Positions 30,528-38,094 of a stretch of DNA of 64,000 nt are shown one piece after another. Source of the DNA: a virus. Position 1 is the first letter of the stretch. Every line of letters begins with the position of its first letter. The notes beneath the pieces were generated by a model. It did no database searches, was not told where the DNA came from, and saw only the letters and a program-made list of their open reading frames with translations. The DNA lies in IMG/VR virus record IMGVR_UViG_3300021403_000006, positions 1-64,000 of that record. One strand, 5' to 3'. Made by a program: the position numbers and the translations under genes.

Positions 30528-31414
30528 CAGAACGCCGCCAGGGTGAGATCATCCATAGCGGACTTCACTTGGTGTGGCGCTAGTTCGCCGGGATCCTTCC
30601 CTCTGCTGCTCCCATAGTCGAAGATCTGGATGGGGATGCGGTGGTGCCACTTCTCGGTCAATAGCCGCCGGGTCTCGTTGCGCCCGGCCTCGTCATTATC
30701 AAGGGCGAGGGTCAACTCATCGAAGCGTTCGATGATCAGGCGCATCTGGGCGTCGCTCACCCCGGCCCCGAAGCTGGCCACCGCCGGATAGCCCAGGCCG
30801 TCCAGGTACGCGACGTCGAGCGGACTCTCGACCAGGATCACGTAGGGACTGTTGCGGGGTAGCTGTATGCCGAAGAGGGTGAGGGACTTGCGGATGCCGG
30901 GGGGTCGGTTGCGTACCCACTCCGCACTCTTCGATTGCCAGCCCCAGAGGTCGCCGGTTGGTCCGTAGATGGGGAAGATCCAGGCGGATAGCTCGTAGTC
31001 CCAGCGGACACCGAACCGGTCGACGGATTCGGGGTCCAGGTGACGGCGCGCCATGGCCCGTGCCGGTGGCGGGCCGAACTCGGCCAGCTTGGTGGCCAGG
31101 TCGCGGCTGGGGACCGGCGGCTCCCAGGTGCGCTCCTCGTTCGGGCTGTCCAGGTCGACATCGAACCGGCGCACCAGTTGGTGGGCGTCCCACAAGCCCA
31201 GCTTGGTGACGTCCATTATCAGCTTGACGAGGGACCCTCCGTATTCGCAGGAGAAGCAATGGAACGCCCCGGTACTCCTATTTACAAAGAAGTGGCGGGG
31301 AGTGCGTTCAAGCTCCCCGGTGCGCTGCTCGTGCATCGGGCAGCGTGCCCCGATCTCATTGTCCCTGGGCTGTATGTCCTCAACGCCGATGTGTTCTAGG
31401 AGATCCTCGATCAC
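30524..31414 (-). CDS. dnaG: DnaG-type primase
   Basis: The protein has 296 aa. The N-terminal zinc-binding domain has C25-P-M-H28 and C53-F-S-C56 (FHCFSCEYGGS). The TOPRIM domain has VILVESPLDVAYLDGLGYPA (E196) and LTLALDNDEAGRN (D239, D241). It is shorter than cellular DnaG because the helicase-binding C-terminal domain is absent, common in phages. It primes lagging-strand synthesis with the adjacent DnaB-like helicase. The GTG start overlaps the helicase stop. Confidence 0.88.
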   Translation of the reverse strand: MIEDLLEHIGVEDIQPRDNEIGARCPMHEQRTGELERTPRHFFVNRSTGAFHCFSCEYGGSLVKLIMDVTKLGLWDAHQLVRRFDVDLDSPNEERTWEPPVPSRDLATKLAEFGPPPARAMARRHLDPESVDRFGVRWDYELSAWIFPIYGPTGDLWGWQSKSAEWVRNRPPGIRKSLTLFGIQLPRNSPYVILVESPLDVAYLDGLGYPAVASFGAGVSDAQMRLIIERFDELTLALDNDEAGRNETRRLLTEKWHHRIPIQIFDYGSSRGKDPGELAPHQVKSAMDDLTLAAFW

Positions 31415-32658
31415 GCGTCATCATCGTCCATGTCATCAGAGCCGAAGTTGATCTCTCCGGTCTCAATAATGGCCCCATGTTCCCAGTCCAGGGCGAGCCG
31501 TACGTCCTTGCGCGGACAGTTCCTGGCGGCGATGATCCGCAGCAGGATCTCTCGGTCGCTGTCTTTGATCTCCTCCACCCCGAAGATGACGTCCGAGTCC
31601 TGCGCGAACGAGCTTGAGTAGCCGATCGAGTCCAGGGTCAGCCCCCGCCGTGATTTCCAGGTCAAGGCCTGCGTGGTCTGCACGATCGGAATCTGCATCC
31701 GCTGGGCCAGCCGCTTGAGGGAGCGAGTGATCGACGTCAGCGCCTGCGGGCTGTTCGGCTCGACGCCGGGGACCTCGGAGTCCATGAGGTAGGTCCCGTC
31801 GATGAAGGCCACGTCCGGCTTGTACTGACTGATCTTGGAAGCGATCGCTGACACCGTGGTCGTGGCGGCGGGATCGTGAATGAACACCAATGGCTGAAGG
31901 TCCTCGATGCCGTGCATCATCCGGCGGAGTTTGGTCCGCTCCTTCGGGAGCAGCTTGCCGTTCTGAAGCCGGGTCAGGCTGATCCCGGCCCGGAGGGCGT
32001 CATGCCGGGTGGCCTGCTCCTGAGTACTCATCTCGAAACTGGCGAAGAGGGTGCGGTGCCCCCCCAGGTGGCAGGCGATGTTCATGCACATCAGCAGCAT
32101 GGACTTGTAGGTCTTCTGGAGGCCGACCAGGGTGACCAACTGCTCCTTCTGGAGGCCGCTGGTGGCCAGGTCCATGGTGGGGAATCCGGTCGGCAGCCCC
32201 TGGATGCCGGGTGTGGTGGCCAGCCGCTCGTAATGCTCCATGCGGGCCTCCGTGGTCTTGGTCAGATCCTCGTCGCGCAGATCCGCGATCTCGGTGTGGA
32301 GGTTCTCCAGGGAGGAGTTGAGGATCTTGATGGCGATGTTGGAGTCGCCGCGGCGCAGCGGCTCCTTGATGGTGTCGAGCATCCCGTTGAGCAGTGAGTA
32401 CTGCCGCTGGTCGCGTAGCTCGCCCAGGTAGTAGCCCAGTGGTTCGGGGGTCTCGATGAGGGCGTAGCCGGGGAACCGGTGCCGGAAGGCCTCTTCCCCC
32501 GGCGTCACCCCATGCTCGCTCCAGTGTTCCTGCATCCACCGGAACACCTGGGCATTGTCGGGGTCCATGAAGAAGGCCGGGCCAATGCGGGCCTCGGCCA
32601 CGTCGTTGAAGCCGCCGACCTCGATGACCTTCGACAGGGTGGCCCACTCGACGTCCAT
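31411..32658 (-). CDS. dnaB: DnaB-like replicative helicase
   Basis: The protein has 415 aa. It has a DnaB-type N-terminal helical domain, then the RecA-like core. GIQGLPTGFPTMDLATSGLQ introduces the core. The Walker A reads GLQKTYKS (179-186) with Tyr where Gly is normal. FASFEMSTQEQATR is the H1a strand with the catalytic Glu. VAFIDGTYLM is Walker B. IPIVQTTQALTW and a switch-type segment follow. The acidic tail is DDMDDDDA. It unwinds DNA at the fork and pairs with the primase and DnaC-like genes. Confidence 0.85.
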   Translation of the reverse strand: MDVEWATLSKVIEVGGFNDVAEARIGPAFFMDPDNAQVFRWMQEHWSEHGVTPGEEAFRHRFPGYALIETPEPLGYYLGELRDQRQYSLLNGMLDTIKEPLRRGDSNIAIKILNSSLENLHTEIADLRDEDLTKTTEARMEHYERLATTPGIQGLPTGFPTMDLATSGLQKEQLVTLVGLQKTYKSMLLMCMNIACHLGGHRTLFASFEMSTQEQATRHDALRAGISLTRLQNGKLLPKERTKLRRMMHGIEDLQPLVFIHDPAATTTVSAIASKISQYKPDVAFIDGTYLMDSEVPGVEPNSPQALTSITRSLKRLAQRMQIPIVQTTQALTWKSRRGLTLDSIGYSSSFAQDSDVIFGVEEIKDSDREILLRIIAARNCPRKDVRLALDWEHGAIIETGEINFGSDDMDDDDA

Positions 32659-33101
32659 CAGGACCGCCAGGCCTTTTCACTGAAGAAGAAGCCGTGTGGT
32701 CCGAACGACCAGCGTTGCTCCTCCAGGCCGTAGTACACCCGGACCACGTCGGGCATGGAAGACAGCATCCGGCCCAGGTCCTCGGCTGACTGCCAGAACA
32801 CGTACCGGAACGGCAGGTTCTGGCGCTCGACCAGCCGGGCCACCGCCTCCGCGAACTCTGGTGTCCTGGTGGTGACGGCTATGTCCATCCGTAGGTGAGC
32901 CGTGTTGAGCAACGACCAGGCAGCCCTGATGGCCTGGTCATGGATGACCCAGTAGCTGACGGCCTGGTCCCACACCTTCATCGATCGCTTGAGGGACTCC
33001 ATGACCTGGACGGCCTTCTTGCTGGGCAGAGTGGCCACCGCGCCTTCCCAGATGAAGATGATCCGGCGCTGGACCCCGGTGCCTAGTTGTCCCTTCTCCA
33101 C
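32658..33101 (-). CDS. Hypothetical protein in replication operon, 147 aa
   Basis: The pattern RIIFIWEGAV, RMDIAVTTRTPEFAEAVARL, FRYVFWQSAEDLGRML and VVRVYYGLEEQ gives alternating strands and helices with an acidic residue after the first strand, which could be a HAD-like or Rossmann-like fold. No catalytic motif is convincing. It overlaps both neighbours. The function is unknown but its position between helicase and loader suggests a replication role. Confidence 0.5.
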   Translation of the reverse strand: MEKGQLGTGVQRRIIFIWEGAVATLPSKKAVQVMESLKRSMKVWDQAVSYWVIHDQAIRAAWSLLNTAHLRMDIAVTTRTPEFAEAVARLVERQNLPFRYVFWQSAEDLGRMLSSMPDVVRVYYGLEEQRWSFGPHGFFFSEKAWRS

Positions 33102-33706
33102 CGGAAGTCATCCCCTTCCACCAGGATGACCTGGGTGGCCTCCATCAGCAGGCTCGACAGTCCCTCGCCGTAGCGTTGATCCAGTTCCGACATCGGCAGA
33201 TTGCTGGTCACCAAGGTCGGCAGGTTGCGATTCCATCGGGAGCGGACGGTGTCGAAGAACTCGGCCTGGGACCACCCTGACTCCGAGGGATACTCCCGGC
33301 CCACGTCATCGAATAGCACCCAGTCGGCGCTGTGCTTCGACACGCCCTGGATGTAGCGCAGGTGCTGACGGAGCTTGACGTACTCGTCCACGATCCGCTC
33401 GTCGTCGCTGGCCTTGATGAGGCTATGGAGCGCGAACTTGTCCTTGTGGAGGGCGACGTACACGGCCAACTCGATGGCCTCGATGCGGTAGCCACGCTGG
33501 ATGACCTCGTTGAGGACGACGCTGGCCAGCAGGGTCTTGCCAACCCCGTTGGGGCCGAGAAGGGTCAGCCCCACCCCGGTGTGGCGGGACTTGTCGAGTT
33601 CCTTCAGGTACAACTCCACCGTCCGGACCGCCACCTCGTACACCTCGGTCGGGGTCTCGACGTCCCCGATGCTCTTGTCCTGGTACGGACCGAAGGTCTG
33701 CTTCAT
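33083..33706 (-). CDS. DnaC-like helicase loader (AAA+ ATPase)
   Basis: The ATG at 33706 overlaps the WhiB stop and has SD GGGGAGG. It gives 207 aa. Walker A is GPNGVGKT (51-58). Walker B is WVLFDDVG (D133, D134). A sensor 1-like segment LPTLVTSNLPMSEL and an Arg pair in DQRYGEG follow. The length and motifs fit the DnaC/IstB-type loader that opens the DnaB ring. An upstream open frame into the WhiB gene is not used. Confidence 0.85.
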   Translation of the reverse strand: MKQTFGPYQDKSIGDVETPTEVYEVAVRTVELYLKELDKSRHTGVGLTLLGPNGVGKTLLASVVLNEVIQRGYRIEAIELAVYVALHKDKFALHSLIKASDDERIVDEYVKLRQHLRYIQGVSKHSADWVLFDDVGREYPSESGWSQAEFFDTVRSRWNRNLPTLVTSNLPMSELDQRYGEGLSSLLMEATQVILVEGDDFRWRRDN

Positions 33707-34242
33707 AGTTCCTCCCCAAGGAAGTAAGGCCCGCAGGTGGTGCATTGGTACTGCTGGCGGCTGGTGATCCGGTCCCGGCCCTCCCGGACCACGTACTGGT
33801 TGCTGCCGCAGCCGGGGCAGGCCGGGATCTCCAGGTGGCGCTGATCGCGCTTGCGGAGGCCCAGGCGCTCCCGCTTGCGAGCCGCGGCCTTGGCAGCCTT
33901 GGCGGCGTAGTTGAACTCCTTCGGCCAGTCCCAGAACTCCTCCCGGCCCGACCGGATCCGATCCCTCTGGTCGGGATCCATCCCGGCGACGATCCCGAAC
34001 GATCCGTCCTTGTCGCAGTCTCCGTAGAGGCTCCACAAGGTGCAGGGGTGCAGCATCGGACAGGTGGCGCACAGCTTCTTGGCCACAGCCTGTTCGCTTA
34101 GGTCGCTGCTGTAGAAGAAGTGCCACTGGTCGATGCAGGCGCAGCGGCGATCCTTCTTGAACTGGTCGGTGATCACTCTTCTCCTCCCAACGCGGAACCA
34201 CACCGGAGGCAGCTTCCCCTTCGGGTTGGTAGCGACGGTCAT
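33703..34242 (-). CDS. WhiB-like protein with C-terminal zinc ribbon
   Basis: The protein has 179 aa from the ATG at 34242. RRCACIDQWHFFY provides C34/C36, and KKLCATCPMLHPC provides C58, C61 and C67 in the C-x2-C-x5-C spacing. The glycine turn reads GIVAGMDPDQRDRI in place of the usual GVWGG. A zinc ribbon with CPGC (142, 145) and CTTC (167, 170) is fused to the C-terminus. The WhiB part should hold a 4Fe-4S cluster and bind the host sigma factor, by family knowledge. It leads the operon with the helicase loader. Confidence 0.78.
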   Translation of the reverse strand: MTVATNPKGKLPPVWFRVGRRRVITDQFKKDRRCACIDQWHFFYSSDLSEQAVAKKLCATCPMLHPCTLWSLYGDCDKDGSFGIVAGMDPDQRDRIRSGREEFWDWPKEFNYAAKAAKAAARKRERLGLRKRDQRHLEIPACPGCGSNQYVVREGRDRITSRQQYQCTTCGPYFLGEEL

Positions 34243-34313
34243 GATGAGGCCACCCTGGAGGCGGATCGCACGGAGCAGGAACAGTTGGACGAGGATGAGG
34301 TGGTGGATCGGGA

Positions 34314-35132
34314 TCACGACCGACCCAGCCAATACTCTGCACCTTGGGTGTGACGCTCACGACCGTTGGTCAGCCAGCCCTGGTCCCCCTCGACCTGGTA
34401 GCGCCGGTCGCCAGGGTGATGACGCTGGCGCAGCTTCACCAGACCGAGGAGTTCCTCACGGCGGGAGACGAAGACCTGCCAGGCTGGGCGGCGTGATCGC
34501 TGACACCATTCTGGGTGCCGGACGAACTCCTCCATCATCTGGCGAACGAAGGTCAGATCCACCTGGTAGTCACCCTGGAACTTCTTGACCTGACTGCACA
34601 ATCCTCGCCAGTACAGATGGCCTGGGATGGTCTCCATTCTGTGGGCCTCCACCAGGTTCGTGAAAAAGTCCCGACACAGTTCGACTCGTAATCCTGAAGG
34701 CCTGGGGGTACGTGTACCCCCATAAAACTGGGCAGACTTCCCCATTACCCCAGGGATTCGGCTCGCTGCGCTCGCCTCACCGAAAAGCGGAAAGATCGCG
34801 TCGTCGGCATCCAGTCGCTTCGCGACTAGACTGCCTCCTTCGCGCCCGGCTGCGCCGGGTTGAGCGGCAAGTTCCGCCAGATTTTTTTCGACCAGGACTC
34901 GGAAGCCCTCGTCCACCTTCTCCGCCCACTCCAGGTCGAGCAGGCTCTGCAACGCATCCGCCGTCTCCCGCCAGCTAAAGGCCAGGTCCCGTGAGATAGC
35001 GCTGATCAGGCCATCCCACCCCAGGGGAATGATCCTCGATTTCCGCCGCCGCGACCTCCTAGTCACCCACTCGTGGACTCCGTTGAACCCGGCGTCCGAA
35101 TCAGAGCAAGGCTTCGCCCACCCGTCGTCCAT
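34314..35132 (-). CDS. Winged-helix-like replication-region protein, first gene of operon
   Basis: The ATG at 35132 gives 272 aa; an ATG at 35174 would add 14 residues, and SD evidence is weak for both. The segment SRIIPLGWDGLISAISRDLA, then FSWRETADALQSLLDLEWAE and VDEGFRVLVEKNL, is a likely winged helix near the N-terminus. A low-complexity middle follows, then a helical C-terminal domain (DFFTNLVEAHRMETIPGHLY). It opens the replication operon opposite terminase and might be an initiator or regulator. No family was recognised. Confidence 0.5.
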   Translation of the reverse strand: MDDGWAKPCSDSDAGFNGVHEWVTRRSRRRKSRIIPLGWDGLISAISRDLAFSWRETADALQSLLDLEWAEKVDEGFRVLVEKNLAELAAQPGAAGREGGSLVAKRLDADDAIFPLFGEASAASRIPGVMGKSAQFYGGTRTPRPSGLRVELCRDFFTNLVEAHRMETIPGHLYWRGLCSQVKKFQGDYQVDLTFVRQMMEEFVRHPEWCQRSRRPAWQVFVSRREELLGLVKLRQRHHPGDRRYQVEGDQGWLTNGRERHTQGAEYWLGRS

Positions 35133-35326
35133 ATTCGTCACCCCTTGGTGCGACCCCATTGACAGGGATCCCACCTATGTCATTCACAGCCGTGGCATCT
35201 AAAAAGGCCTACGTCCCACCCTATGGCGGTGATCGGTCACAATCGCGCCCCTTGCGGTCCCCTGTCAAGCCCCAAATGACCAGGATTAAATAACCAGTAA
35301 ATGGCTAAGCTAACGTCGATCTGTTG

Positions 35327-35339
35327 GGAGTATTACTCC
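35327..35339. promoter_or_regulatory. 13-bp palindrome, candidate operator
   Basis: GGAGTA-T-TACTCC is a perfect inverted repeat in the divergent control region, close to AT-rich DNA that could be a promoter. Function is inferred only from symmetry and position. Confidence 0.4.
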
Positions 35340-35607
35340 TATATCAGCCGACGTCCCTACAGGTCCCCCGACGTCAATGACACTCCACTGAACAGTCCAC
35401 TGGTTCCCCTCCACCTGTTCTGGCTCATGGCCATCCTTCCCATTCCCCACCACCCGCCGGGGGAACCGCCCTGCCTATGAAGGACACCAAGGATCCACGG
35501 GGTCCGGGTGGTGGTGCTGGGAGATGTCTACCCTGGCGTGCGGCCCCCGTCAAGCCAAACCGGAAAAAAGCTCCACCCGTTCTGCCGATGGACTGCCGAC
35601 AGTGACT

Positions 35608-35624
35608 TGTTATTTTTTCTAACA
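35608..35624. promoter_or_regulatory. 17-bp inverted repeat upstream of terminase, copy 3
   Basis: TGTTATTTTTTCTAACA is identical to 706-722. It ends 10 bp before the GTG of the terminase gene, so a bound protein or an RNA hairpin here could block transcription or translation start. An operator for late expression is inferred. Confidence 0.5.
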
Positions 35625-35634
35625 GTTTCGCTGG

Positions 35635-37320
35635 GTGGTCAAGGGGCTGGATCCGCCCCCACGTAGCGTGGATTCGGTGACGTACGTGGCCGATCCGGCC
35701 CTAGAAGACGATGTAACTGCATCGGACGACGACCTCTCGGAACTATCCGAGTTCGCGCCCGCCGTCCTCGATCCTAGTGATCAACAGTTTGTGGACCGCC
35801 TTGTGGATAAGGTGTGGGAGTTCACGGTCATCTTCTCCGGGGTGGAGATGTTCCCGTACCAGGCGGCGCTCGGTCGGCGCATCATCGAGTCGGTGATATC
35901 TGGGGACGGGGCCACCATCACCGGAGAGCTTTCCCGCCAATCCGGCAAGACCGAGGTGGTCGCCAACGTCGCGGCCAGCCTGATGATCTTGCTGCCCAGA
36001 TTGGCGGAGATGTTCCCGGAGTTCGACCCGCTACAGAAGTTTGCCCGTGGGGTAATGATCGGCTGCTTCGCCCCGGTGGAACAGCAGGTGGAGACCCTTT
36101 TTGGCCGCGTGGTGGACCGGCTCACCAGCGAGCGGGCGCAGGAGATGCTGGAGGACCCCGACATCGATGACCAGGTGAAGCCGGGGTCGCGCCGGGTCCG
36201 GCTCAAGAAGTGCCAGAGCTTCTGTGCCATGCAGACCGCCAACCCCAGGGCCAAGATCGAGTCCAAGAGCTATCACGTCATCTTCGTTGACGAAAGCCAA
36301 TCCGTAGACGAGTACGTCCTCAACAAGTCCATCACGCCCATGGGTGCCTTCTACCTGGCCACCATGGTCATGACCGGCACCCCCGACGTGACCAAAGGCG
36401 TCTTCTACAAGACGATCATGTTCAACAAGCGGCAAGAGCTACGCCGCGGTTCCAAGAAAAATCATTTTCGATTCGACTGGAAGTTCTGCGCCAAATATAA
36501 CCGCAACTACGCCGCCTACATCCGGGGCGAGGCCATGCGGATCGGCGTCGACAGCGATGAGTTCCGGCTCAACTACGCCCTGGAGTGGTTGCTGGAACGG
36601 GGCATGCTCATAACCGAGACCCGGATGGACGAGCTTGGCGATCCCACCATGCCCATCCTTCCGGCCTACTGGCGCAGCCCCCTCATCGGCGGCATCGACT
36701 TCGCCCGCAAGATGGACTCCACCGTGGTCACCGTCATGTGGGTGGACTGGGACCGGCCCGATGAACTGGGCCTCTACGATCACCGGATCCTCAACTGGCT
36801 GGAGATGCACGGTGAGGAGTGGGAGGAGCAGTACTTCCGCATCGTGGACTTCCTCTCCAACTACTCCGTTGTGGCGCTAGGGGTGGACGCCCAGGGAGTT
36901 GGCGATGTTGCTGCTGACCGGCTGAAGCGCCTCCTGCCAAACATCCAGGTCGAGCCACTGTCCTCCCAGATCGGGGATCAGTCCCTCCGGTGGAAGCACC
37001 TCCAGCAGTTACTCCAGCGCGGCCTGCTGTCCTGGCCCGCCCACCCCAAGGCCCGCAAGACCAAGACCTGGAAGCGATTCCGCCAGCAGATGATCGACGT
37101 CGAAAAGAAGTACCAGGGCGCTCACCTCCTGGTGGAGGCCCCCAACGAGGCCGGGGTCCATGATGACTATGTCGACAGCCTGGCCTGCGCCGTGATCATG
37201 AGCAAGGCCCTCATGGTGCCGGAGGTCGAGATCAGCGCCAGCCCCTGGGCCTCGACGCCACGGGTCACCCGCCCAATGCGCCGCCCAAGACGCCAGACAG
37301 AGGGTGCAGGACGTCGGTGA
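35635..37320 (+). CDS. terL: Terminase large subunit
   Basis: The protein has 561 aa. The ATPase has GELSRQSGKT (97-106) as Walker A and VIFVDES (215-221) as Walker B with catalytic Glu, followed by the coupling motif VMTGTPD. The RNase H-like nuclease has D355 in GGIDFARKMDST, the GVDAQGVGD strand, and a late Asp in HDDYVDSLA. The GTG start has a poor SD and lies just after the inverted repeat. No small terminase subunit was recognised. The 3' end overlaps a minus-strand frame by 56 bp. Confidence 0.9.
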   Translation: MVKGLDPPPRSVDSVTYVADPALEDDVTASDDDLSELSEFAPAVLDPSDQQFVDRLVDKVWEFTVIFSGVEMFPYQAALGRRIIESVISGDGATITGELSRQSGKTEVVANVAASLMILLPRLAEMFPEFDPLQKFARGVMIGCFAPVEQQVETLFGRVVDRLTSERAQEMLEDPDIDDQVKPGSRRVRLKKCQSFCAMQTANPRAKIESKSYHVIFVDESQSVDEYVLNKSITPMGAFYLATMVMTGTPDVTKGVFYKTIMFNKRQELRRGSKKNHFRFDWKFCAKYNRNYAAYIRGEAMRIGVDSDEFRLNYALEWLLERGMLITETRMDELGDPTMPILPAYWRSPLIGGIDFARKMDSTVVTVMWVDWDRPDELGLYDHRILNWLEMHGEEWEEQYFRIVDFLSNYSVVALGVDAQGVGDVAADRLKRLLPNIQVEPLSSQIGDQSLRWKHLQQLLQRGLLSWPAHPKARKTKTWKRFRQQMIDVEKKYQGAHLLVEAPNEAGVHDDYVDSLACAVIMSKALMVPEVEISASPWASTPRVTRPMRRPRRQTEGAGRR

Positions 37321-37543
37321 TGGCGTTGTTCATCTTCGTCGCGGCCCCGGCGATCGCCGGTTCAGCCTCGGACTCCAACTGCGACTTGGCCGACTGAGCG
37401 CCAAGCTGGGCCGAGTACGGGGTGACGGCCTGCTGAAGATCGGCCTGGGCCGGGCCACTCGGATTGCCAGCCGTGCCCGTCGCCCTCTGCATGGACGTCT
37501 GCGCTGCCCACAGGTCGGACACAGCCTCAGGGTACCCAATCAA
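37265..37543 (-). CDS. Tape-measure-like fragment on the opposite strand
   Basis: The frame is open from 37588; the first standard start is the TTG at 37543, without an SD. The 92-aa product ends with AQLGAQSAKSQLESEAEPAI, then AGAATKMNNAITDVLH and PLSGVLGG. It aligns over about 46 residues with AQLQAQSAQSQVETQAEPAL, ending LLHAVNPLASLFGG, in the tape measure protein encoded at 56455-56600, with roughly 26 identities. The protein is more conserved than the DNA, which supports real coding. It overlaps the terminase 3' end by 56 bp. The function is unknown. Confidence 0.6.
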   Translation of the reverse strand: MIGYPEAVSDLWAAQTSMQRATGTAGNPSGPAQADLQQAVTPYSAQLGAQSAKSQLESEAEPAIAGAATKMNNAITDVLHPLSGVLGGALGG

Positions 37544-37564
37544 AGTAGCGACGTCGCTACTTTG
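37541..37564. repeat. 24-bp perfect palindrome
   Basis: CAAAGTAGCGAC is followed directly by its reverse complement. Both strands encode the peptide QSSDVATL. Within 37538-37572, 32 of 35 bases match a site inside the gene at 28086-28880. It may be a binding or recombination site. Confidence 0.8.
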
Positions 37565-37639
37565 CTCCGGGATGTTCCACGTTGAACGCTAAATGAGTTG
37601 ATCACTTATATCTGAGGTACTGGGTGGTCTCATTGGGGG

Positions 37640-37666
37640 AAAAGGCCGTGGCTAGCCTTTTCTTTT
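37640..37666 (+). terminator. Probable intrinsic terminator after terminase
   Basis: AAAAGGC (37640-37646) pairs with GCCTTTT (37655-37661) over an 8-nt loop, and CTTTT follows. It lies between terminase and the next plus-strand gene. It has a short T run on the other strand too, so it may act both ways. Confidence 0.55.
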
Positions 37667-37692
37667 AACCGGTCACAGAAGGAGTTTGCCCC

Positions 37693-38094
37693 ATGAGCCT
37701 TGGCCCGGAACCGCAGTACCCAGAAAGAGGTAGGTACGCCTACGACCGGACTATGGGTCCCGATCAGCCTGGCGGTCGTGGGCCTCTTCGGTTCGAAGAG
37801 GGCCTCGCCACCGACACTGATCTGCCCAGGGACTTCACACGAGGCATGACCGAGTTCATGCTCTCGGCACCGGGCCGGATCGGTCACGTCGATCCGAACA
37901 CCCAGTTCAAGATGCCGGAGGAGACCATGGCGGAGCGCTCCCATGTTGGCTCCGCGGCCTGGATCGACGCCCCCACCATGCTCGGCGAGTTCGCCCACGG
38001 CAGCTTCACCGACCAGGCTGAGGTCCGCTACGAGGAAGTCGTCCGCAATGGGCGCATCCAGAAGAGGCGGGCACCCGAAGTCGTCAGCGACTGA
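37693..38094 (+). CDS. Hypothetical head-region protein, 133 aa
   Basis: The ATG has a strong SD (AGAAGGAG). The protein is hydrophilic, with Pro/Gly-rich first 40 residues and short helices later. Its last base overlaps the next ATG (TGATGG). It sits between terminase and portal, where small head or regulatory proteins are common. No family was recognised. Confidence 0.55.
   Translation: MSLGPEPQYPERGRYAYDRTMGPDQPGGRGPLRFEEGLATDTDLPRDFTRGMTEFMLSAPGRIGHVDPNTQFKMPEETMAERSHVGSAAWIDAPTMLGEFAHGSFTDQAEVRYEEVVRNGRIQKRRAPEVVSD

Larger units (their letters stand above)
35175..35634. promoter_or_regulatory. Divergent control region between replication and head genes
   Basis: This is 460 bp without a gene, the longest such stretch in the window. 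It should carry promoters for both blocks. It contains an AT-rich patch (around 35283-35320), the palindrome GGAGTATTACTCC at 35327-35339, two copies of CCCC(T/C)GTCAAGCC (35259-35271 and 35544-35556), and the 17-bp inverted repeat at 35608-35624. No standard -35/-10 pair was clear on either strand. An origin of replication is possible but not shown. Confidence 0.55.

Noticed and set aside
33704-34360. Long upstream extension of the DnaC-like frame
   Set aside because: The added part is Pro/Arg-rich shadow of the WhiB gene, and the ATG at 33706 has a clear SD and overlap.
35259-35271. CCCCTGTCAAGCC as a stoperator of the mycobacteriophage L5 type
   Set aside because: Only the TGTCAAG core fits; the GGTGG part is missing and just two such sites were seen.
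37304-37585. Plus-strand frame ending in NQSSDVATLLRDVPR as a real gene
   Set aside because: The frame is mostly the complement of the tape-measure-like minus-strand gene and has no SD; only the last 15 codons resemble another protein, which the repeat explains.
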